A model generated the notes under the pieces. It had not been told where the DNA came from and searched no databases. It was given only the letters and a program-made list of their open reading frames with translations. This document shows, piece after piece, positions 6,327 to 12,551 of a stretch of DNA of 14,923 nucleotides (within the stretch, counting starts at the first letter, position 1; the number at the start of each line of letters is the position of its first letter). The stretch comes from Alphaproteobacteria bacterium (GTDB lineage: Bacteria > Pseudomonadota > Alphaproteobacteria > UBA8366): assembly GCA_029861675.1 (NCBI GenBank), contig JAOTYV010000092.1, positions 1 to 14,923 of the forward strand, read 5' to 3'. The position numbers and the translations under genes were made by a program.

Positions 6327-7520
6327 CTATACCGCGCCGGACGCGCGCAACGTCTCGATTTCGTCCGCGCCATACCCGAGTTCGCCGAGAATTTCATCGG
6401 TGTGTTCGCCCAGTTGCGGCGCGCGGCGGCGGATCGTGCCGGGTTGGGCCGACAGCTTGACCGGCGTGGTCATCAGCGGCGCCGGCGACGGCAGTCCCGG
6501 ATAGTCGACATCCTGCAGGAAGCCGCCGGCCTCGATATGCGCATCCGCAACCGCCTGTGCCGCCGACAAGACCGGTCCGGCCGGCAGCCGCGCCGCCTCA
6601 AGCGCTTCGAGGGCGTCCGCCGTCGTGCGCCCGGCGCACCACTCGGCCATGCGGGCGCTGAGGACCTTGCCGTTATCGCCCCGCAGATCGTCCGTCGCGA
6701 AACGGGGATCGGAGGTCCATTGTTCCTCCTCGCCCATCAGCCGCGCCCAATTGCGGAACTGACGCTCACCGACCACCCAGACCAGAATGTGCCCGTCACT
6801 TGTGGCGAAACAATCGGCCGGACCGTTTATCTGTCCCCGATTGCCGCGCGGCACCCGGCCGACACCGGTCAATTTTTCCTCGATCAGCAGATTGTTCATC
6901 GCCGTCAGGGCGCTTGCCAGCAGCGCGCCTTCGACCTGCTGGCCCTGCCCGGTCTGGCGGTGCGCGATCAACGCCATCGCCGTGCCGAACGCGGACAGCG
7001 CGCCGGTGCTGAAATCGACCCAGGGCGCATAGGCTTTCATCGGTTCGCCCGGCTGGCCGGCGATATGCATCGCCGACGACATCGCCTGCGCCATGCCGTC
7101 AAACCCGATCTTGGTCGCATAGGGGCCGATCGTGCCGAACGCGGTTGCGGTGGTCAGGATGATATCCGGCTTGATCGCGGACAGGCTCGCGTAATCGAGG
7201 CCGAGCGCCACGAGCCCGGCCGGCGGCAGGTTGGCGACCACCACATCGGCGGTCTCAACCAGTCTGCGCAGCACTTCCTTGCCGTCCGGCGTGGTGCTGT
7301 CGAGCGTCATGCCGCGCTTGTTGCGGTTGCACTCCAGGAACATCGGTCCCGCATCCTCGCCCGCGAGCGGCACCAGATAGCGGTCCTCGCCGCCGTCACG
7401 CCGCTCGATACGGATCACCTCGGCGCCGAAGTCGCCCAGCAGCGCGGCGCACCACGGCCCGGCAATATACCGGCCGAAATCGAGCACGCGGATCCCGTCG
7501 AGAACGCCCTCTCCGCTCAC
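6327..7520 (-). CDS. CaiB/BaiF family III CoA-transferase
   Basis: This enzyme of 397 residues would transfer CoA from an acyl-CoA donor to a free carboxylic acid in the cytoplasm, as formyl-CoA and carnitine CoA-transferases do. It opens with the family motif GIRVLDFGRYIAGPWC (residues 9-24). The catalytic Asp, which forms the covalent anhydride intermediate, is D169 in PWVDFSTG. The TGQGQQVEGALLAS block and the ending GEHTDEILGELGY are also typical. The start is GTG at 7520, with GGGAGG (7527-7532) six bases upstream. It overlaps the stop of the hydrolase gene by four bases (GTGA), which implies translational coupling. The dioxygenase follows 30 bases later. The exact acyl donor and acceptor are not visible in the sequence. 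Confidence 0.93.
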   Translation of the reverse strand: MSGEGVLDGIRVLDFGRYIAGPWCAALLGDFGAEVIRIERRDGGEDRYLVPLAGEDAGPMFLECNRNKRGMTLDSTTPDGKEVLRRLVETADVVVANLPPAGLVALGLDYASLSAIKPDIILTTATAFGTIGPYATKIGFDGMAQAMSSAMHIAGQPGEPMKAYAPWVDFSTGALSAFGTAMALIAHRQTGQGQQVEGALLASALTAMNNLLIEEKLTGVGRVPRGNRGQINGPADCFATSDGHILVWVVGERQFRNWARLMGEEEQWTSDPRFATDDLRGDNGKVLSARMAEWCAGRTTADALEALEAARLPAGPVLSAAQAVADAHIEAGGFLQDVDYPGLPSPAPLMTTPVKLSAQPGTIRRRAPQLGEHTDEILGELGYGADEIETLRASGAV

Positions 7521-8386
7521 AAATCACCTCCCAGCATTTCCAGCAGCAGCGCGTTGATCCGCTCCGGCGCCTCGTACGGCATCCAATGGCCGACGCCGTC
7601 GAGGATATGCACGTCCGCGTCCGGCTGAATGGACTTCAGCATATCGACCCGCGCCTGCATATTGTGCGCCGCCATCACGTCTTTCGCGGCGAAGATACCC
7701 CTGATCGGCACGGTGACCGTCGGCAGAACCCGTGCGAGCGAGGCGAAACGCTCCTCGTCCGACCAGCTCCGCATTTTGAATCGTGAATGCCGCGTGTTCC
7801 AGTCCTGGATATGCACGGCGAGATCGTCGACCTTCGCCGGATCATGGATCATCAACGCCTGGACGTTGTATCGGTGTGCCGCCAACCGCTCGCGTTGGTC
7901 CATGTCCGAAGACATGCGCTTCAATTCCGGCCAGGGTGCGTCCCCAACCCCGAGGCCGCCCGGCGCGAGCACGATCAGCGATGCGGTTCGCTCGGGCGCG
8001 AGCGCCGCCACCTCCCCGGCCAGCCGTCCGCCGTAGGAAAACCCGGCGAGGTGCCACCGGGTCGGCTCCGCGACGATTTCCGCCAGCCCTTGCAGCAAAA
8101 TCTCCCCGTGATCCCGCGGCGGGCACGGCAGCGGCGGCATCGCGGACTCACCGAAGCCCGGAGCGTCGTTGGCGATGACGGTGAAGCGCTCGGCCAGCGG
8201 CAGGATGTTGCGGATCCAATGCAGCCAACTGCCGAAATTACCGTGCAGCAGCACGAGCGGCGGCCCGGAACCCCAGAGGCGCCAGACCAGCGCGCCGTCG
8301 CCGCAGGGCGTCTCGACCCGCCGGCCTTGCGCCGCGACACGCTCAATCGCCTCCGCCGGCGTCAAATCCGTGGAGATCGCATTCAT
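7517..8386 (-). CDS. Alpha/beta-fold hydrolase
   Basis: This protein of 289 residues has a complete alpha/beta-hydrolase layout. The oxyanion-hole strand is PLVLLHGNFGSW (43-54), the nucleophile elbow is GFSYGG with S117, the acid is D236 (IFAAKDVMA) and the catalytic His is H267 (GVGHWMPYE). No signal peptide is seen, so it is probably cytosolic. Family members hydrolyse esters, lactones, thioesters or C-C bonds; with CoA genes on both sides a thioesterase or ester-cleaving role is reasonable but unproven. The ATG at 8386 is chosen because the longer frame to 8506 would run over the crotonase gene and adds only an Arg/Ser-rich segment without homology features. The gene begins 10 bases after the crotonase and ends inside the start of the CoA-transferase. 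Confidence 0.9.
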   Translation of the reverse strand: MNAISTDLTPAEAIERVAAQGRRVETPCGDGALVWRLWGSGPPLVLLHGNFGSWLHWIRNILPLAERFTVIANDAPGFGESAMPPLPCPPRDHGEILLQGLAEIVAEPTRWHLAGFSYGGRLAGEVAALAPERTASLIVLAPGGLGVGDAPWPELKRMSSDMDQRERLAAHRYNVQALMIHDPAKVDDLAVHIQDWNTRHSRFKMRSWSDEERFASLARVLPTVTVPIRGIFAAKDVMAAHNMQARVDMLKSIQPDADVHILDGVGHWMPYEAPERINALLLEMLGGDL

Positions 8387-8396
8387 GCGCGAACGG

Positions 8397-9191
8397 CTAC
8401 CGGCCCTGGAACGCGGGCTTACGTTTCTCCATGAAGGCTTCGCGGCCTTCCTTGAAGTCGGCGCTGTCGAAGCAGGCCTTGACCATATCCTCGATCTTGT
8501 TGACATCGCGGTCGTCGGCGTCCTTGACCAGTTCGCCGATCGTCGCCTTGGCGGTCTTCACCGTGAGCGGCGCGTTGCCGGCGATTTCCTCGGCATATTC
8601 GCGCACCGTCGCCTCGAGCTCCGCCGCCGGTACCAACGCGTTGATCAAGCCCATCGACAATGCCTTTTCCGCGTCGTATCGACGGCCGGTGAACATGATC
8701 TCCTTGGCGTTCGCCGGGCCTACGATATCCGCGAGGTTCTTTAGCTGGCCAAAGCCGTATCCGAGACCGAGCTTGGCCGCGGGAATGCCGAATTGCGAGC
8801 CTTCGGCGGCGATCCGCAGATCCGCGTTCAACGCCGTGGCGAGCCCGCCGCCGACGCAGAACCCCTGGATCATCGCAATGATCGGCTTGTCGAAACTCTC
8901 CATCGCTTCGCGCGACTTCGCCGATACCGAATCATAATACGCGGCGGATTCGGCGCTGTTGCGCTTTTCCTTGAATTCCGAGATGTCCGCGCCCGACACG
9001 AACGCCTTGTCGCCGGCACCACGCATGACCAGCACACGGACGTTGTCATCCGCCTGGTAGTCCTCGAATATCTCGACCATCGCCTCCCGCATCGCCAGCG
9101 AGATCGCGTTGCGGCGTTCCGGATTGTTGAAAATCATCCAGCCGATGCCGCCTTCCTTCTTGGCGATCATCTTGTCGGTGCTGAGTTTCAT
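8397..9191 (-). CDS. Crotonase-superfamily protein (annotatable as enoyl-CoA hydratase/isomerase) lacking both hydratase glutamates
   Basis: This 264-residue crotonase acts on a CoA thioester. The ATG at 9191 has AGGAG (9199-9203) seven bases upstream. The oxyanion-hole signatures are FVSGADISEF (64-73) and GFCVGGGLATA (110-120). In rat mitochondrial enoyl-CoA hydratase two Glu residues (144 and 164) do the acid-base work. Here the matching positions are A118 (GGGLA) and A138 (QFGIPA), with the same 20-residue spacing, so ordinary hydration by the Glu pair is unlikely. A Tyr (Y145, LGLGYGF) sits where methylmalonyl-CoA decarboxylase (E. coli YgfG) has its active-site Tyr140. An isomerase, decarboxylase, hydrolase or other crotonase activity is therefore more likely. 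It is the first gene of the compact operon, followed by the hydrolase after 10 bases. Confidence 0.9.
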   Translation of the reverse strand: MKLSTDKMIAKKEGGIGWMIFNNPERRNAISLAMREAMVEIFEDYQADDNVRVLVMRGAGDKAFVSGADISEFKEKRNSAESAAYYDSVSAKSREAMESFDKPIIAMIQGFCVGGGLATALNADLRIAAEGSQFGIPAAKLGLGYGFGQLKNLADIVGPANAKEIMFTGRRYDAEKALSMGLINALVPAAELEATVREYAEEIAGNAPLTVKTAKATIGELVKDADDRDVNKIEDMVKACFDSADFKEGREAFMEKRKPAFQGR

Positions 9192-9237
9192 CGCGTTTCT
9201 CCTGTTCGGTCGCTGCCGCTCTTCCCGGGCGGCGCAT

Positions 9238-9266
9238 CCTCATCCTTCGTCAAGCTCAGGATGAGG
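9238..9266. repeat. Intergenic hairpin repeat, copy A
   Basis: The arms CCTCATCC (9238-9245) and GGATGAGG (9259-9266) form a perfect 8-base-pair stem around a 13-base loop. Loop and arm together contain a variant of the motif seen near 12379-12412 (on the minus strand CTGAGCTTGACGAAG). It lies before the crotonase gene. Confidence 0.7.
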
Positions 9267-9282
9267 CAGTGTATGAAGTCGA

Positions 9283-9327
9283 AAACACATCCTCACACTG
9301 AGCCTGACGAAGTGCGGGGATGTGTTT
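9283..9327 (-). repeat. Intergenic hairpin repeat, copy B, possibly a transcription terminator
   Basis: The arms AAACACATCC and GGATGTGTTT form a perfect 10-base-pair outer stem, and the interval contains CTGAGCCTGACGAAG, a variant of the same dispersed repeat. On the minus strand the hairpin begins 22 bases after the stop of the CoA-transferase at 9349 and ends in TTTT. It could therefore partly terminate that transcript and separate it from the crotonase operon. The terminator role is inferred. Confidence 0.55.
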
Positions 9328-9348
9328 ACGAGGGTTCGTGGGCCGCCG

Positions 9349-10548
9349 CTATATCGCCTTGGCTTCCCGCAGCGCCGCGATCTCCGCCGCGCCGAAGCCC
9401 ATTTCCGCAAGGATGACGTCGCTGTGCTCGCCCGCGTCGGGCGTCGGATAGCGGAAGGTCTGCGGCTGCGGCGTCGCAGTCAGGTTGACCGGCTGGCGCA
9501 CCACGTCGAGCTTGCCCAGGCGTGGATGATCGACCTGCCGGACGACGCCGAGATGCTTGACCTGCGGATCATTGAAGGTCTGGTCGATGCTGTTCACGGG
9601 CCCGCACGGAACGCCGGCGGCATTCAACACCTCGACCCAATGTTCCGTCGGCTGTTTCTTGAGGATCGCGGCAACATCCGCATTCAGCTTGGCCCGGTTG
9701 GTCGCGCGAACGTCATGATCGGCGTAGTCGGGGTTTTTCAAAAGACCCATTGCGTCCGCGGCCTCGCAGAAGCGCTCGAACATGGTGCCCGACGCGGCGA
9801 TGTTGACCAGCCCGTCTGCGGTCTCGAAGCAGCCCATCGGCACGTTGATCGGATGGTCGTTGCCCGCCTGCGGCGCCACCTCGCCTTTCTGTAGCCAGCG
9901 CGACGCCTGGAAATCGAGCATGAAGGTCATCGCCTCGAGCAGCGAGGTATGCACCCACTGTCCCTTGCCGGTCTTCTCGCGGTCGAGCAGGGCAATCAGG
10001 ATGCCTTGCGCCAGGAACATGCCGGCGCACAGATCGGTGATCGGAATGCCGACGCGGACCGGCCCCTGCCCCGGCAGTCCGGTGATCGACATCAGCCCGC
10101 CCATTCCTTGGGCGATCTGGTCGACGCCGGGGCGTTTGCCATACGGCCCGTCCTGGCCGAACCCGGCAATGCTGCCATAGACGATGCGCGGATTGACCTT
10201 GGCCACCGAGTCGTAGTCGATGCCCAGCCGATGCTTCACCTCTGAGCGGAAATTCTCGGTGATGACGTCCGCCTTTTCCGCCAGCTTCATGAACAGCTTG
10301 TGACCCTCGGGGTTCTTCAGGTCGATGGTCAGGCTGCGCTTGTTGCGGTGCAGGTTCTGGAAATCGAAGCTGTCGCGCTGTCCGGTCAGCGACACCCGGT
10401 TCTTGCCCGAGGTTGCGGGCGGCTCCACGTAAATGACATTCGCGCCCCAATCGGCCAGCACCCGCGCCGAGGTCGGCCCGGCCCGCGCCTGCGTCAGGTC
10501 CAATACGGTATACCCTTCAAGCGGCAGCCTTCCATTCGACTCGGCCAT
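9349..10548 (-). CDS. CaiB/BaiF family III CoA-transferase, second in the window
   Basis: This 399-residue CoA-transferase opens with GYTVLDLTQARAGPTSAR (12-29) and has the conserved N-terminal block HRNKRSLTIDLKNPEG (67-82). The catalytic Asp is D172 (GIPITDLCAG). TGKGQWVHTSLLEA and the ending GEHSDVILAEMGFG are typical of the family. It is clearly diverged from the CoA-transferase at 6327 and so is not a recent duplicate; in particular the segment around GQRDSFDFQNLHRNK differs. The ATG at 10548 has a purine-rich GGGAAG upstream. It is flanked by a 149-base gap upstream and by the hairpin repeats downstream, so it may be a transcription unit of its own or only loosely linked to the crotonase operon. 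The substrate is unknown. Confidence 0.92.
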   Translation of the reverse strand: MAESNGRLPLEGYTVLDLTQARAGPTSARVLADWGANVIYVEPPATSGKNRVSLTGQRDSFDFQNLHRNKRSLTIDLKNPEGHKLFMKLAEKADVITENFRSEVKHRLGIDYDSVAKVNPRIVYGSIAGFGQDGPYGKRPGVDQIAQGMGGLMSITGLPGQGPVRVGIPITDLCAGMFLAQGILIALLDREKTGKGQWVHTSLLEAMTFMLDFQASRWLQKGEVAPQAGNDHPINVPMGCFETADGLVNIAASGTMFERFCEAADAMGLLKNPDYADHDVRATNRAKLNADVAAILKKQPTEHWVEVLNAAGVPCGPVNSIDQTFNDPQVKHLGVVRQVDHPRLGKLDVVRQPVNLTATPQPQTFRYPTPDAGEHSDVILAEMGFGAAEIAALREAKAI

Positions 10549-10697
10549 GTTTCTTCCCTTCCCTTGCTGGAGGTATCGAGGCGGTTATTTCAGGTATCGG
10601 CAAACCCCGAGCGGGTCCGCGCCGGGCAATTCTCTCAAGCGGGTGCAACGGGGGCAATGGGTATGTGGAAATGAGTTTGCCGCAGATGTTGACCCCA

Positions 10698-11222
10698 TCA
10701 CGACGCCAGCGCCACGGTCGCAAGCTCCTCCAGCCCCACTTCGTCGATCTGCGCCACTGTCAGTGAGCTCACGCTTCCGGCGATGTCGATGGCGTCTTGG
10801 TTCAGTTCGGTGACTTGTGTCTGGGCTTCCGCAGGATCGTCGAGCCGGCCGATCGTGATGTGCGGCACGAAGGACGCCTCGTGATTGCGCGTCCCGGCGA
10901 GCGGCCCTTCGTTCAGCCGCTCGTGCAGCGCATAGAGCGATTCATGCCCCTCTTCCGGCACCAGATAGAGGAAGGCGGCGCCCTCGCTGTTCGCCGTGTC
11001 GACGAACACCCGGCTGATCCGGAAATCCACTGTGCCGAACCATCCGGCGACGCCGGCAACGTGATCGACCGCCGCGCGGTGGTCGACATCGGTCATCCCG
11101 AACACCAAGGTGAAGTGCGGCCGAATCAGCTCGAACTGCGGATCGTGCCGGCGGCGGATGTCCTCGATCCACTCATCATCGGCGGCCGCGAGGTCTGGGT
11201 AGCCGATCACAAAAAGGGTCAT
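10698..11222 (-). CDS. 2H phosphoesterase (2'-5' RNA ligase/LigT-like) family protein
   Basis: This 174-residue protein carries the two His-x-Thr motifs that define the 2H phosphoesterase fold: RPHFTLVFG (H36, T38) and VPHITIGRL (H121, T123), about 85 residues apart. Family members open 2',3'-cyclic phosphates, hydrolyse ADP-ribose 1'',2''-cyclic phosphate or join RNA ends; which of these applies here cannot be read from the sequence. No signal peptide is present, so it is probably cytosolic. Its ATG overlaps the TGA of the preceding dioxygenase by one base (TGATG), so the two proteins are probably made from one mRNA by translational coupling. That is an unexpected partnership for a phosphoesterase. 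Confidence 0.85.
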   Translation of the reverse strand: MTLFVIGYPDLAAADDEWIEDIRRRHDPQFELIRPHFTLVFGMTDVDHRAAVDHVAGVAGWFGTVDFRISRVFVDTANSEGAAFLYLVPEEGHESLYALHERLNEGPLAGTRNHEASFVPHITIGRLDDPAEAQTQVTELNQDAIDIAGSVSSLTVAQIDEVGLEELATVALAS

Positions 11223-12334
11223 CAGGATTTTCCGGAACTGTTCGCCACATCCAGCGGCGCGCTCAGGGCGACGCCCGGCATGTGCATGCCGCGCGGCCTT
11301 CCGTCGTCATGCGCCGACCCGAAACGCTCGTAATAGGACGGCGGGAGCGGCCAGCCATTCGGCAGGTTGAGCCACAGCCGCAGCAAGTGGCGGCGCCGTG
11401 CGGGCTCCGGCCAATCCTCGAAATCGGTGCGCGAGTGAAAGGTGATCAAATTGTTGATCCACTGAATGTCGCCGGCGCGAAAATCCATATCGAGCCGCAA
11501 GTCGTCGCTTTCCGCCAGTTCCTCGAGCAGGTCCATCGCCTCGACCAGCTCGGGCGTCACCGGCGGCACGTCCGGATGGCGCGGCGCGGATTCGACGAAG
11601 CGGCGGACGAAGGTCACGGTCATGTAGCCCGCGTGATAGGCGAAGACCGGCGCCTCATAGGTCGGTGCCTTGCCGGGAATGAACTCGCCGCGACGGTCGC
11701 GGTGGATCGGTGCGGCCAGCAGACGCAGCAGGTCGGGCCGCCGGTCTAGCATGGCGTTGTGCATCGCCATCGCGTTGGTGACGCTGCTGAGGCCGCCCGC
11801 CTTCGCCGGTTTGAGGCACAGCAGGCCGACGAGATCGGCGCCGAGGTCGGTGTGGAACGGCAGCCGCGCCCGCGATTGATATCCGGCCCGCGCATTGAGA
11901 TCGTGAAAGCTGCCGCCGATATCCTTGACGTGGCCGAGCACATGGCCATCCGGGTTCTGCGACACCGCGTCCCCGAGATGGCACCCGAGCCCCCAATAGG
12001 CGATGGCGCTCTGCGCGACCGTCCAGCGGTCGACCGGCAGGCCGCGCATCAGATTGACGCCGCAGCCGTTCACCAGCGCCTCGCGGACACCGGCCAGGAT
12101 CGGCCCGAGCGTCGGCAGGGGAAAGTCCGCCTGCCGGATGTCGAGGATATCGCGTCCCTGGGCCTGCACCGCCGCGACCGCGGCGTCGATTTCCGCGATC
12201 TCGGGCGCGCTGAATTCGTGAATCCAATCGGTCCGCGCGGCCATCTCCGGCCCGGTCCAGGTAAACGGCCCGTGGATCGGCGCAAACGGCGTCATGGGGC
12301 CCGTGGGTGCTGTCTGGTGCGGCGTTTCTGTCAT
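11222..12334 (-). CDS. Long TauD/TfdA-like (clavaminate-synthase-like) dioxygenase
   Basis: This protein of 370 residues belongs to the longer branch of the TauD/TfdA superfamily, about 70-90 residues longer than the array proteins. The iron ligands are H161 and D163 (LPFHTDLGAD) and H300 (NNLITFHSRTDFED); the 2-oxoglutarate-binding Arg is R319 in RRRHLLRLWLN. The N-terminal extension (about residues 1-80) precedes the barrel. The start is set at the ATG at 12334 because the frame continuing to 12685 crosses the repeat region and overlaps the GlpD-like gene, adding only Arg-rich sequence. The ribosome-binding site is weak. Its stop overlaps the start of the 2H phosphoesterase. Family members are mostly uncharacterised; the role and substrate are unknown. 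Confidence 0.88.
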   Translation of the reverse strand: MTETPHQTAPTGPMTPFAPIHGPFTWTGPEMAARTDWIHEFSAPEIAEIDAAVAAVQAQGRDILDIRQADFPLPTLGPILAGVREALVNGCGVNLMRGLPVDRWTVAQSAIAYWGLGCHLGDAVSQNPDGHVLGHVKDIGGSFHDLNARAGYQSRARLPFHTDLGADLVGLLCLKPAKAGGLSSVTNAMAMHNAMLDRRPDLLRLLAAPIHRDRRGEFIPGKAPTYEAPVFAYHAGYMTVTFVRRFVESAPRHPDVPPVTPELVEAMDLLEELAESDDLRLDMDFRAGDIQWINNLITFHSRTDFEDWPEPARRRHLLRLWLNLPNGWPLPPSYYERFGSAHDDGRPRGMHMPGVALSAPLDVANSSGKS

Positions 12335-12378
12335 GGATGTCTCGATACTGCGGGGCCGACATGATACTGCCGGGGGGC

Positions 12379-12412
12379 GAGCCTGTCGAAGACTGCATGC
12401 TTCGACAGGCTC
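12379..12412. repeat. Intergenic hairpin repeat, copy C (perfect 13-base-pair stem)
   Basis: The arms GAGCCTGTCGAAG (12379-12391) and CTTCGACAGGCTC (12400-12412) are perfect inverted copies around the 8-base loop ACTGCATG. This is the clearest member of the repeat family in this window. It lies upstream of the long dioxygenase gene and has no T-run, so it is treated as a dispersed repeat, not a terminator. Confidence 0.8.
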
Positions 12413-12506
12413 AGCATGAGGGCGCGCCTTAGCCGCAATACGCACTCGGCGAAATACTGCGTTCTGCTGCCAAAGCTTCCGCCCGCTTCGTATCGAACCT
12501 CCCCAA

Positions 12507-12537
12507 GCCTCGTGCTGAGCCTGTCGAAGGATGAGGC
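12507..12537. repeat. Intergenic hairpin repeat, copy D
   Basis: This copy contains CTGAGCCTGTCGAAGG (12515-12530) flanked by short inverted arms GCCTC and GAGGC. It lies just after the end of the GlpD-like gene on the minus strand and matches the arms of copy C at 13 bases. Confidence 0.7.
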
Positions 12538-12551
12538 CCGCGCCGCGGCCC

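Noticed and set aside
5382..7628. A 748-codon + strand open frame
   Set aside because: It lies antisense to the dioxygenase and CoA-transferase genes, is Arg/His/Pro-rich with no recognisable domain, and is explained by high GC at third positions of the real genes.
8387..8506. N-terminal extension of the hydrolase to 8506
   Set aside because: It would overlap the crotonase coding sequence by more than 100 bases and adds only an Arg/Ser-rich segment; the ATG at 8386 is adjacent to the crotonase stop.
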